From positions 62,001 through 126,000 of the forward strand of contig JAFUFI010000029.1 in NCBI GenBank assembly GCA_017469945.1: a stretch of DNA of 64,000 nucleotides. The letters are read 5' to 3'. Under the pieces are notes generated by a model, which worked only from the letters and a program-made list of their open reading frames with translations, made no database searches and was not told where the DNA came from. A program made the translations under genes and the position numbers. Shown in pieces: positions 26,004-34,392 of the stretch; position 1 is the stretch's first letter; each line of letters begins with the position of its first letter. Origin of the DNA: Lachnospiraceae bacterium. GTDB taxonomy: Bacteria; Bacillota; Clostridia; Lachnospirales; Lachnospiraceae.

Positions 26004-26980
26004 TCTTTTTATTTATTGTACTTTTGCTGGTTGGATTTGTTGCCCTTATTAAGGGAGCAGACCTTTTTGTAGACGGTAGCGCGGGACTTGCGAGGAACTT
26101 AAAGGTTCCTTCACTTATCATCGGACTTACCATTGTCGCTATGGGAACAAGCGCCCCGGAGCTTGCGGTATCCACATCCGCAGCCATCGCGGGAGCGAAC
26201 GAAATAGCTTTAAGTAACGTTGTGGGTTCAAATATGTTCAATCTTCTTGTTGTACTTGGAGCCTGTGCTCTCTTTTGCCCGGTTCCCGTTGACAAGATTG
26301 TTCTTAAGAGAGATTTTCCCATCTCCATAATCGTTACTGTTTTCATCTTTGCTGTTGTCGGAGCGAAGGCTGTTTTAAGCGGAAGCCTCTTTAAGAGCGC
26401 CATGGCAAATGAGGCCGGAACGGTTTACAGATGGACCGGAATTGTCCTCCTTGTATTCTTTATAGCCTATATTGTTTACCTTATAATCGATGCAAAGCGT
26501 CATCCCGAGCCGGAGACAGATGAGGCCAAAAAACCTTACTGGAAGTGTTTCCTCTTTATCGTACTCGGTATTGCCCTTATCGTAGGCGGCGGACAGGCTG
26601 TTGTTCAGAGCGCCAAGTATATCGCAAGGGCGGCAGGCATGACCGAGACTCTTATCGGACTTACCATAGTAGCTGTCGGAACCTCACTCCCCGAGCTTGT
26701 AACCTCCGTAGTAGCCGCAAGAAAGGGCGAGACGGGACTTGCCATCGGAAATGTTGTGGGTTCAAATATCTTTAATCTGATGCTTATCCTTGGTACATCT
26801 TCAGCTATCCACCCCGTAGGATCGAATGTGGCATCGGTATTTGATATGGGAATCCTTATCATCGTAAGCCTTATTGTATTTGTTTTCTCAATAAGCAAAA
26901 AGAAGATCATCCGTGCCGAGGGAATCATTATGATCCTTGTCTATGTAGCGGATGTGATCTTCGCAATTTTCAGGAAATAA
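26000..26980 (+). CDS. CaCA-family calcium/sodium antiporter
   Basis: This is a 326-residue exchanger of the YrbG type that moves Ca2+ or a similar cation against Na+ or H+. The two inverted alpha repeats are clear: MGTSAPELAVSTSAAI with NVVGSNMFN near residues 49-82, and VGTSLPELVTSVVAA with NVVGSNIFN near residues 228-260. It is translationally coupled to the 4Fe-4S gene, an unusual pairing. A long-looped terminator follows. Confidence 0.93.
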   Translation: MIFLFIVLLLVGFVALIKGADLFVDGSAGLARNLKVPSLIIGLTIVAMGTSAPELAVSTSAAIAGANEIALSNVVGSNMFNLLVVLGACALFCPVPVDKIVLKRDFPISIIVTVFIFAVVGAKAVLSGSLFKSAMANEAGTVYRWTGIVLLVFFIAYIVYLIIDAKRHPEPETDEAKKPYWKCFLFIVLGIALIVGGGQAVVQSAKYIARAAGMTETLIGLTIVAVGTSLPELVTSVVAARKGETGLAIGNVVGSNIFNLMLILGTSSAIHPVGSNVASVFDMGILIIVSLIVFVFSISKKKIIRAEGIIMILVYVADVIFAIFRK

Positions 26981-26981
26981 T

Positions 26982-27039
26982 CTGTCAAAAAAGCATATAT
27001 TTATTAATAATTGCTAATGTTAAATATTTGACAGTTTTT
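26982..27039 (+). terminator. terminator of the CD1871A operon
   Basis: CTGTCAA pairs with TTGACAG and an inner ATATTTA with TAAATAT, followed by TTTTTA. The outer arm includes a TTGACA that could be mistaken for a -35 box. The stem is AU-rich, so efficiency is uncertain. Confidence 0.55.
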
Positions 27040-27051
27040 AATTTACAGCCG

Positions 27052-27125
27052 CCCCCGGTTCGTATTAAAATGATGGTGAAGTAAAGGAACTTATCACGAT
27101 CGTTTTGATCGCACCGGGGGTTTTT
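27052..27125 (+). promoter_or_regulatory. riboswitch-like three-way-junction leader
   Basis: CCCCCGGT (27052-27059) pairs perfectly with ACCGGGGG (27113-27120), which runs into five T and contains the only G-rich ribosome site of the next gene. Inside are two adjacent hairpins: GTGA-AGT/ACT-TCAC (27076-27097, with bulge) and GATC/GATC (27098-27110, GTTTT loop). One structure could thus block both transcription and translation. It matches no riboswitch consensus that I can recall, including the c-di-GMP classes. Confidence 0.5.
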
Positions 27126-27126
27126 G

Positions 27127-29049
27127 ATGGGTACTGACAATAAAATTACGGCTAAGAAGAAAATTGCGGTTTTCGCTAACGGATGGAGCGCAGAATACCT
27201 CGGCATGGTTATTGACGGACTTCAAAAGGAAGCCGCAAAAGACTGTGCTGATATTTTCGTATACACGACTTTTGTACTTCCCAACGAATCTGAGGAGATG
27301 CGTGTAAACCAGCTTAAGATCTACGACTTGCCTAATCCTAATGATTTCGACGGAGCTATAATCTTAGCTCATACTTTCAACACATCAACCGAACTTGATA
27401 AAGTCTGTTCACTGGTCAAGAATTTCAAGATACCGACGGTTACAACCGAGATAAAGATTCCGGGACTGCCTATGGTGGGAACGGACAATTACCGCGGAAT
27501 CTACGACCTTACCAACCATTTGATAGAAGAACACGGCGTTAGAAAAGTAGTCTTTGTTGAAGGAAACGAAGGCAATACGGAGTGTGCCGAAAGAAGGCGT
27601 GCTCTTGAGGATGCCCTTGAGGAGCACGGACTTGTTTTGATGGATACGGTTACGGGCGATTTCGGATTCTATATGGCTTCCTACAATATTGAGGAGTACA
27701 TTAAGAAAAATAAACCGATCCCCGATGCATTTGTCTGTGCCAACGACCTTATGGCCCTTGGCGTTATCAGTAAGCTCCATCAATACGGAAAGCGCGTTCC
27801 CGAGGATGTCATTGTCACCGGATTTGACCATGTACATGAAAGCCGTACTTCCTATCCTCTTGTTGCTACGGTATCAAGACAGTGGGACAATATGGGCAAG
27901 TTCCTATACGATGAGTTAAACAATCAGATCGTAAATCCCGACCCTTCCAAGGAGATAATCTATCCTTCTGAGTTCATTCCTTCCGAGAGCTGCGGCTGTA
28001 AGCCGGAGCAGGATGCCTACGAAGCAAGGCTTGAGAGGATGCGAAATATTTACACCGAATCTACCGAGACGGATATGGTGGACTTTTTCTTCCAGAGAGT
28101 CCATATCGAAATGTCTTCCATCGGAAGTAAGGAAGAGTTTCCGGAGAGAGCGAAGTGGCAGTGGGGCCATGAGGAGTTTTTCGGAAAAGATTACTGTATC
28201 ATAACCGAGCCTGAATTCTTCGACCTTGAGGATGAAGAATACTTCGAAAAGGATACTAAATTCAGCGACCGAATGGATATCATCTACGAAAGAAGAGACG
28301 GAAAGAGCTTAGAGCTTAGACAGTACGATATCCACGGTTTCTATCCGGGATATAAGGAAGAGCCCGATAAGTCAAATATATTTGTATTTTCCACTCTTGC
28401 GAATCTAAAGCACCTTATCGGATATGTTGCCATCAAGAACAATCCGAGAATACTTTACACTCTGCAGTTTAAGAGATGGGTAAACAACCTTGATACCCTT
28501 TTCCTTAACGTAAGGCACAATATTTTCCTTAAGAGGATAAACGAAAAGCTCCGCCAGATCTATATGACGGACTTCCTCACGGATATGTACAACCGTACAG
28601 GCTGTGAGACAGTGCTGTATAAATTTATCGAGGAAAAGAAAAAAGCCGGACAGCAGACCGTACTTCTTTTCTACGATATAAACTGTATGAAGGTAATAAA
28701 CGATAAATACGGACATCTTAACGGAGATCTTGCCATCAAGGCTACGGCCAATGCGATGAGGGATTCCCTTCCTTCAAACTTTCTTCTCGGAAGATACGGC
28801 GGCGATGAGTTTATCGCCGTAGGCTGTTGGGACGGAAGCAGAAACGTGGATGAGTACAGAAAAAGCTTCGGAAAAGCTCTTAAGAAGATCATGGACGGCC
28901 TAAAGGTTTCCTTCAGATTATCAGCCAGCGTCGGAGATTGCCTTATCGGACCCGACAAAGAGGGAACCATCGACGATTATATAAGAGAAGCGGACGAGTC
29001 TATGTATGAAGAAAAGGAAAGAGCCCATAAAGAACTGGGTATTTCCTGA
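27127..29049 (+). CDS. LacI-like sensor fold fused to GGDEF diguanylate cyclase
   Basis: In this 640-residue cytoplasmic protein residues 10-290 form a periplasmic-binding-protein/LacI-type ligand domain without signal peptide or HTH (GTDNYRGIYDLTNHLIEEHG, AFVCANDLMALGV, VTGFDHV). Residues 300-470 are an unrecognised linker domain. A GGDEF domain with RYGGDEF at 558-562 follows, and its RxxD inhibitory site is missing. It likely senses a sugar or nucleoside in the cytoplasm and tunes c-di-GMP. The ATG directly follows a structured leader. Confidence 0.88.
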   Translation: MGTDNKITAKKKIAVFANGWSAEYLGMVIDGLQKEAAKDCADIFVYTTFVLPNESEEMRVNQLKIYDLPNPNDFDGAIILAHTFNTSTELDKVCSLVKNFKIPTVTTEIKIPGLPMVGTDNYRGIYDLTNHLIEEHGVRKVVFVEGNEGNTECAERRRALEDALEEHGLVLMDTVTGDFGFYMASYNIEEYIKKNKPIPDAFVCANDLMALGVISKLHQYGKRVPEDVIVTGFDHVHESRTSYPLVATVSRQWDNMGKFLYDELNNQIVNPDPSKEIIYPSEFIPSESCGCKPEQDAYEARLERMRNIYTESTETDMVDFFFQRVHIEMSSIGSKEEFPERAKWQWGHEEFFGKDYCIITEPEFFDLEDEEYFEKDTKFSDRMDIIYERRDGKSLELRQYDIHGFYPGYKEEPDKSNIFVFSTLANLKHLIGYVAIKNNPRILYTLQFKRWVNNLDTLFLNVRHNIFLKRINEKLRQIYMTDFLTDMYNRTGCETVLYKFIEEKKKAGQQTVLLFYDINCMKVINDKYGHLNGDLAIKATANAMRDSLPSNFLLGRYGGDEFIAVGCWDGSRNVDEYRKSFGKALKKIMDGLKVSFRLSASVGDCLIGPDKEGTIDDYIREADESMYEEKERAHKELGIS

Positions 29050-29080
29050 AATAAAGGTCTGTCAGTATTTTGTACCTGTT

Positions 29081-29110
29081 AAAAGCGTATCCTTTGGCGG
29101 TACGCTTTTT
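29081..29110 (+). terminator. intrinsic terminator after the sensor-GGDEF gene
   Basis: AAAAGCGTA pairs with TACGCTTTT, with inner CC/GG pairs, and the descending arm ends in five T. Confidence 0.85.
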
Positions 29111-29156
29111 GACTTTTATGCCGGTTATTTCATTACTTTTAAAAATCCTTTCTCTT

Positions 29157-29165
29157 TGGTATAAT
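29157..29165 (+). promoter_or_regulatory. extended -10 promoter before the GNAT-suf genes
   Basis: TGGTATAAT is a consensus extended -10 element 40 bases before the GNAT gene. No good -35 accompanies it, as is common for extended -10 promoters. It would drive the GNAT and downstream suf genes. Confidence 0.55.
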
Positions 29166-29205
29166 GAAAAGACATCTAAATACGCAAGATAAGGAGTGAT
29201 GGAAC

Positions 29206-29637
29206 ATGAGAGTTAGAAAAAACGCTAACAGAGACATACCCGTTATGATCGAAACATGGAACGAAATGCTCGAAGAGGGCGAAGTTTTTAATGGTCGCGA
29301 GCTCTTTAACGCCAATTCAGGTGACGAATTCTTTACATCTCAGACTTACTGCGGAGTTGCTGTTGATTTTGGTGGGAATATTCACGGCTTATACGGACTT
29401 AAGGCCTGCGAAGACAACGAAAAGAGTGCTGAGGCTGTTTTTGTTGTAAGAAAACCCAGCAGAGGACAGAAAATAGGACAGGACCTTTTAAATAATTGCC
29501 TTAAGATAGCCGAGAGTAAAGGCATTGCCGAGATCATCCTTAAGGATGTTGAGCCGGGCAACGAGGTTGCAAGGCATATTTTCGAAAAGGCAGGATTTAC
29601 AGCCTTTGGAGAAAACGCTTATCGAAAGGACCTGTAG
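29206..29637 (+). CDS. GNAT-family N-acetyltransferase
   Basis: This is a 143-residue single-domain acetyltransferase. The acetyl-CoA motif A is VVRKPSRGQKIGQDLL near residues 84-99, and the C-terminal NEVARHIFEKAGFTAFGE is the usual motif B. The substrate cannot be told. An AAGGAGTGA site precedes the start. It lies 19 bases before sufC and may be transcribed with the Fe-S genes. Confidence 0.85.
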   Translation: MRVRKNANRDIPVMIETWNEMLEEGEVFNGRELFNANSGDEFFTSQTYCGVAVDFGGNIHGLYGLKACEDNEKSAEAVFVVRKPSRGQKIGQDLLNNCLKIAESKGIAEIILKDVEPGNEVARHIFEKAGFTAFGENAYRKDL

Positions 29638-29656
29638 GAAAGAGGTATTAACAGAT

Positions 29657-30412
29657 ATGCTGGAACTTAAAAACATATCTTTTGAAGTAAAAGACGACGG
29701 GCAAAACAAAGATAAAGATATCATCAAAGATATCAGTCTTGTGATCCCCGATAAAAAGCTTGTTGTCATCACAGGACCCAACGGAGGCGGAAAATCTACG
29801 CTTGCGAAGCTTATCGCAGGAATCGAACGCCCCACATCCGGAAAGATACTTTTTGACGGACAGGACATAACCGATATGTCAATAACAGACAGAGCTAAGA
29901 GCGGCATCAGTTTCGCTTTTCAGCAGCCTGTCAGATTTAAAGGAATACAGGTCTTTGACCTTATCAGACTTGCCAGCGGAAAGAAAATCTCTATGGCGGA
30001 TGCCTGCGAGTATCTTTCGGCTGTCGGTCTTTGTGCAAAAGACTATATAGGCAGAGAGGTAAATGCGAGCCTCTCCGGTGGAGAGCTTAAGCGCATCGAG
30101 ATAGCCACAGTCCTTGCCAGGGGCTCCAAGCTTTCAATCTTTGATGAGCCTGAAGCGGGAATCGACCTTTGGAGCTTCCAGAACCTTATAAAGGTTTTTG
30201 AGGGTATGCGAAAGAATATCGCGGACAGTTCGATCCTCATCATCTCTCACCAGGAGCGCATACTGAGCATTGCCGACGAGCTTATTGTTATTAAAAACGG
30301 AGAGCTTTTTGCACAGGGACCCAAGGACGAGATAATCCCCACATTAAGCGGGACGGACTCTGCCATACCTTCATGTTACAAAGGAGCAACCGCGGGAGGT
30401 GACGGAAAATGA
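29657..30412 (+). CDS. sufC: SufC-like Fe-S assembly ATPase
   Basis: SufC is the soluble ABC ATPase of the SUF Fe-S cluster scaffold. It has 251 residues. Walker A is GPNGGGKST near residues 39-47, the signature is LSGGELKR near 143 and Walker B is LSIFDEPEAGID. The ATG after AGAGGT gives MLELKNISFEV. It overlaps the SufB-like gene by four bases. No SufS, SufU or second SufB/D follows, so this is the two-gene form also called SMS. Confidence 0.93.
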   Translation: MLELKNISFEVKDDGQNKDKDIIKDISLVIPDKKLVVITGPNGGGKSTLAKLIAGIERPTSGKILFDGQDITDMSITDRAKSGISFAFQQPVRFKGIQVFDLIRLASGKKISMADACEYLSAVGLCAKDYIGREVNASLSGGELKRIEIATVLARGSKLSIFDEPEAGIDLWSFQNLIKVFEGMRKNIADSSILIISHQERILSIADELIVIKNGELFAQGPKDEIIPTLSGTDSAIPSCYKGATAGGDGK

Positions 30413-31335
30413 TCCAGCTTGATGAGATACAAAAAAGACTTTTAAAGGAAGTTGCGGACCTTCATTCCGTTCCGGAAGGAGCTTACAATATCCGTTCAAA
30501 CGGAGAAGCTTTGGGAAGAGTCTCAACCGCAAATATCGAGATCGTTCCCAAGACAGATGTCAGCGGGATAGATATAAATATTAAACCCGGTACGAAAAAC
30601 GAGAGCGTGCATATCCCGGTTGTCATGACACAGAGCGGCCTTAAGGAAATGGTCTACAACGATTTCCATATTGGGGAGGGCGCAGATGTTGTCATTGTAG
30701 CAGGATGCGGCATCGACAATTGCGGACCCGGCGACTCCGAGCATGATGGAATACACAGATTCTTCGTAGGCAAGGGCGCAAAAGTAAAGTATGTCGAAAA
30801 GCATTACGGCTCCGGGGGCGGCTCCGGAAAGAGAATCCTAAACCCCGGAACCGAGGTTTACATGGAAGAAGACAGCTCCATGGAGATGGAGATGGTTCAG
30901 ATAAAGGGTGTGGACGACACCACCCGTACTACAAAAGCTGAGCTCGCTGCAGGGGCAAGCCTTGTAGTAAGAGAGAGGCTTATGACCCATGGTGACCAGA
31001 AGGCTGTCAGCATATACAAAGTGGCTTTAAACGGAGACGGATCCAGCGCGGACGTCGTATCGAGATCTGTCGCAAGAGATACTTCCTACCAGAAATTTGA
31101 TGCGGTACTTACGGGAAATGCAGAATGCTCCGGACACACCGAGTGCGATGCCATAATAATGGACAAGGGAACTATCCTTGCCGTACCCGGACTCGAGGCG
31201 AACAGCGTTGATGCCGCTCTTGTGCACGAGGCGGCCATCGGAAAGATCGCCGGTGATCAGCTTATAAAGCTGATGACATTGGGACTTACGGAAGAGGAAG
31301 CGGAAGAACAGATAATTAACGGATTTTTAAAGTAA
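30409..31335 (+). CDS. short SufB/SufD-family scaffold protein
   Basis: This is a 308-residue beta-helix scaffold protein, much shorter than classical SufB (about 470) or SufD (about 430). The SufBD core shows in HIPVVMTQSGLKEMVYNDFH, a GCGIDNCGPGDSEHDGIHRF cysteine-containing segment, and the C-terminal SVDAALVHEAAIGKIAGDQL. Together with SufC it fits the minimal SMS/SufBC system known from methanogens and many anaerobes. The extra cysteines near residues 100-105 could bind the nascent cluster. Confidence 0.88.
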   Translation: MIQLDEIQKRLLKEVADLHSVPEGAYNIRSNGEALGRVSTANIEIVPKTDVSGIDINIKPGTKNESVHIPVVMTQSGLKEMVYNDFHIGEGADVVIVAGCGIDNCGPGDSEHDGIHRFFVGKGAKVKYVEKHYGSGGGSGKRILNPGTEVYMEEDSSMEMEMVQIKGVDDTTRTTKAELAAGASLVVRERLMTHGDQKAVSIYKVALNGDGSSADVVSRSVARDTSYQKFDAVLTGNAECSGHTECDAIIMDKGTILAVPGLEANSVDAALVHEAAIGKIAGDQLIKLMTLGLTEEEAEEQIINGFLK

Positions 31336-31352
31336 ATTATCAGGTGGTTTTT

Positions 31353-32141
31353 GTGAAAGAAATCTTAGATTATTTCAATACAAAAGACATATGTGATATG
31401 TTCAATATCGGAAGAGATACTTTAAGGCATTACGAGAATATCGGACTTATAACCCCGAGAATCAATCCGCATAACGGATACAGAGAATACGGCTATTGGG
31501 ATGTCGGACTTATTATCGATATTTTGAAGTATAAGTCTTTAGGGTTGTCTTTGTCAGATTCCAGGAAGGCAATCTTTGATTTGGATTTCCCCCAGCTTGT
31601 GGACGGAATGGAGATCCAGCTTGCGTACTACGAGCAAAAGATAAAGGCATATCAGATGCTTCTTGCAATGACAAGATCGGAGTATATACATTTAAGGTAT
31701 GCCGAGAAACATCTGGGGGAGATTACAGAGACATACGTGGGCGAGACGGTAATGGTGCCGTTTGTGGTTGACAGAAAGAGCAAATACTACGAACTCCTTC
31801 GTGAATCCCTGACCATGACCCAGTATTTTACAAGCTCCTGGATGTTTACGGACAATCCCGAGATTCCTCCGGAAGGGGCGGCGCTTTTTACCGAAAAAGT
31901 TTATTTTGACTTCCTAGGACTACAAGGCGGAGTTGTTTTCCCGGCTTCAAAGGTAGTGGGTGCGGTAATCGATCTTCAAGGAAAGACCAGAGTAAGCGCG
32001 GCGGCTTTTAGGAACTTTGAAAAAGAGGTGGCGGAGAAGTATCCGAATGCAGAGAAAGATACGACGGTTGTGCTGCTCAGCAGGTTTTATGACAATGAAA
32101 AAAGGTACCACCAATACTTCTTCGCGTTTAAGAGAATATAG
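31353..32141 (+). CDS. MerR-family transcriptional regulator (GTG start)
   Basis: The N-terminal MerR HTH reads FNTKDICDMFNIGRDTLRHYENIGLI in short pieces, with the second helix near NGYREYGYWD. A C-terminal effector domain of about 150 residues follows a long helix. The GTG start is five bases after AGGTGG and gives 262 residues; a GTG inside that site is rejected. It follows the SMS Fe-S genes by 17 bases and may sense a ligand and not iron, because no clustered cysteines are seen. Confidence 0.85.
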   Translation: MKEILDYFNTKDICDMFNIGRDTLRHYENIGLITPRINPHNGYREYGYWDVGLIIDILKYKSLGLSLSDSRKAIFDLDFPQLVDGMEIQLAYYEQKIKAYQMLLAMTRSEYIHLRYAEKHLGEITETYVGETVMVPFVVDRKSKYYELLRESLTMTQYFTSSWMFTDNPEIPPEGAALFTEKVYFDFLGLQGGVVFPASKVVGAVIDLQGKTRVSAAAFRNFEKEVAEKYPNAEKDTTVVLLSRFYDNEKRYHQYFFAFKRI

Positions 32142-32215
32142 GGGTACCAGTTTTCTGGGAACTGTATTGAATAAGAGTAGTAGGGTTCTTATCTCTACAA
32201 TTATGTTATAAACCC

Positions 32216-32228
32216 GGGGGTAACCCCC
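32216..32228 (+). terminator. possible weak terminator hairpin after the MerR gene
   Basis: GGGGG and CCCCC flank TAA. A run of six T starts eleven bases later, followed by a second AT-rich palindrome (AGTTTTT/AAAAACT). The distance to the T run is too long for a classical terminator. Confidence 0.35.
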
Positions 32229-32292
32229 AAGTCAAGAGTTTTTTAAAAACTTTTTTACAAATTTTAGTTTTTTTTGAGAGGGTAATTTAAAA

Positions 32293-33210
32293 ATGAAGTA
32301 TTCTAAGAATCCGATCACCGATTCTATCTACACGGCGGATCCCGCACCTATGGTATATGGGGATACATTATATTTGTACACAACCCATGATGAGGATGAG
32401 CTTGTTAACGATTTCTACACCATGAACGACTGGAGATGCTTTTCTACGAAGGATATGGTGAATTGGACGGACCACGGCAAGATCTTTTCACTTGATGATA
32501 TTGAATGGGCGGATGCAAGAGCCTGGGCGCCTCAGTGCATCGAAAGAAACGGAAAGTTCTACCTTTACTGCCCCGTACATAAAAAAGATGGCGGAATGTC
32601 TATAGCCGTCGGCATTTCAGACAGCCCGACGGGACCTTTCAAGGATCTCGGACATCCCCTTGTCGATGAGCCCGATTGGAATGATATCGATCCCACCGTA
32701 TTTATTGACGATGACGGACAGGCATATCTTTACTTCGGAAATCCGGAGCTTCGATATGTTCTCCTTAACGAGGATATGATCTCCTACGATGAGAAAGTGG
32801 GAGTTTGCAAAGTGCCTATGACGGAAGAGGCCTTCAATAAGGGAAGCCACGATACCGGCACATCATACGGAGAAGGACCCTGGTTTTATAAAAGGGGAGA
32901 CCTCTACTATATGGTTTATGCCGCTTTTGCACTTGGACAGCAAAACGAACACCTTGCCTACTCCACCTCAAAAGGACCTACGGGACCCTGGAAATACGGC
33001 GGAGTACTTATGGCAACCGGAGAGGGAGATATTTTCACAAATCACCCGGGTATTTGTGAATTTAAGGGACATAACTATCTTTTCTACCATACGGGAGAAC
33101 TTCCCGGGGGAAGTCTTTTCCACAGAAGCGTTTGCGTGGCGGAGTTTGACTACAACGCAGACGGATCCATTGATGTGGTGGAAAAATGTAGCGGCGTAAG
33201 TGAAGTTTAA
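32293..33210 (+). CDS. glycoside hydrolase family 43 (intracellular)
   Basis: GH43 enzymes cleave arabinose or xylose side chains and xylooligosaccharides by inversion. The protein has 305 residues. The three acidic residues are seen: Asp in YTADPAPMVYG (residue about 16), Asp in NDIDPTVFIDDDG (about 134) and Glu in SYGEGPWFYKRG (about 196). There is no signal peptide, so it acts on imported oligosaccharides. It precedes an acyltransferase and a symporter, and a sugar transporter lies 8 kb away. Confidence 0.92.
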   Translation: MKYSKNPITDSIYTADPAPMVYGDTLYLYTTHDEDELVNDFYTMNDWRCFSTKDMVNWTDHGKIFSLDDIEWADARAWAPQCIERNGKFYLYCPVHKKDGGMSIAVGISDSPTGPFKDLGHPLVDEPDWNDIDPTVFIDDDGQAYLYFGNPELRYVLLNEDMISYDEKVGVCKVPMTEEAFNKGSHDTGTSYGEGPWFYKRGDLYYMVYAAFALGQQNEHLAYSTSKGPTGPWKYGGVLMATGEGDIFTNHPGICEFKGHNYLFYHTGELPGGSLFHRSVCVAEFDYNADGSIDVVEKCSGVSEV

Positions 33211-33227
33211 GGGGACTCGGGGACAGC

Positions 33228-34379
33228 ATGAATTCGGGATACAGAAGGCATAAATTTTTATACGAGATCATAAAGCCGTTAGCACATCTTTTTATCAAGT
33301 TAAGGTTTAACTTTAAAAGGGGCAAAATGCACGATATTAAAGGCCCCTTTATAATCGTGTGCAATCATGTCACAAATCTTGATTTTCTTTTTTTAAGCTG
33401 CAGCTTTAAAGAGTATATTTACTACGTTGCGAGTGAACATACCTTTAGAGCGGGCTTTTCTTCATGGCTCCTTCGGGCCGTTTTCGATCCAATCGGAAGA
33501 ACAAAAGCGTCTGTTGCGGCGAGTACAGTAATGGAAATGGGGCGCCGCCTTAAGGCAGGGCACAGTATCGGTATCTTCGCCGAGGGCTTAAGATGCGGAA
33601 ACGGCCTTACGGATTCCATAAAACCCGCGACCGCAAAGGTTTTCAAGATATTTAACGTTCCCGTTATCACATACAGACTCCACGGAGGATATTTTTCCCA
33701 TCCCCGCTGGGGTTATACTATGCGAAAAGGTTATATGGAGGGTGAGATCGTAAATATCTACAAGCCTGAAGACTTAAAAAAGATGAGCGTTGAAGAGTTT
33801 AATGACGCCATAAACCGTGACCTTTTCGAAGATGCATACGAGTGGAACAGCAAAAGGCATATCGCCTATAAAGGAAAAAGGCTTGCCGAGGGACTGGAGT
33901 TTGAGCTGGTCGCCTGTCCGAAATGCAAAGCTCTTAACAGCTTAAGGACTAAGGGAGATAAGTTCTTTTGCAGCTGCGGACTTTGCGGCAGATACGACGA
34001 GTACGGAATGCTTATAGGGGAGGACCTTCCCTTTGATAATGTAAGAGACTGGGATAAGTGGGAGAGAGAGTTTATTGAAAATCTCCCCGATGAGGATCCT
34101 GAAAAAGAGCTGGCTTTCGATGATGACCAGATACTAAACCGTTTTGATGCAGAGCATAAAACCGAGCTGGTGGACAGAGGAAGGCTCTCTATTACGTCTG
34201 CGCGTATAAAGGTCGGAAATACGGAGATTCCCTTATCCGAAATATCCCTTTATGATATAATACTTCAGGGTTATCTCCTTTTTTCCACAAAGGACGGAAC
34301 CCATTATGAGATACACAACAGCGATAGAAAATTTGCCGGATTTTTGTATTATTTGCTTATAAAAAGATACAAGGCTTAA
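33228..34379 (+). CDS. PlsC-like acyltransferase with C-terminal zinc ribbon
   Basis: This is a 383-residue protein. Residues about 35-215 carry the glycerolipid acyltransferase signature: NHVTNLDFL (HX4D) near residue 45 and FAEGLRCGNG (EGxR) near residue 124. A zinc-ribbon-like region follows (CPKCKALNS and CSCGLCGRYDEYGM, about 228-262) and a unique C-terminal domain to the end. The tail is atypical for PlsC, which is usually about 240 residues. It may acylate lysophosphatidate or another lipid at the membrane. Confidence 0.82.
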   Translation: MNSGYRRHKFLYEIIKPLAHLFIKLRFNFKRGKMHDIKGPFIIVCNHVTNLDFLFLSCSFKEYIYYVASEHTFRAGFSSWLLRAVFDPIGRTKASVAASTVMEMGRRLKAGHSIGIFAEGLRCGNGLTDSIKPATAKVFKIFNVPVITYRLHGGYFSHPRWGYTMRKGYMEGEIVNIYKPEDLKKMSVEEFNDAINRDLFEDAYEWNSKRHIAYKGKRLAEGLEFELVACPKCKALNSLRTKGDKFFCSCGLCGRYDEYGMLIGEDLPFDNVRDWDKWEREFIENLPDEDPEKELAFDDDQILNRFDAEHKTELVDRGRLSITSARIKVGNTEIPLSEISLYDIILQGYLLFSTKDGTHYEIHNSDRKFAGFLYYLLIKRYKA

Positions 34380-34392
34380 GGAGGATGCAAAA

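Noticed and set aside
27028..27033. TTGACA as a -35 box for the sensor-GGDEF gene
   Set aside because: No -10 lies 16-18 bases downstream (the position reads GCCCCC), and the hexamer is part of the descending arm of the preceding terminator.
27040..27126. c-di-GMP-I or -II riboswitch before the sensor-GGDEF gene
   Set aside because: The expected conserved GEMM sequence elements are not visible; only the closing stem and two hairpins are supported.
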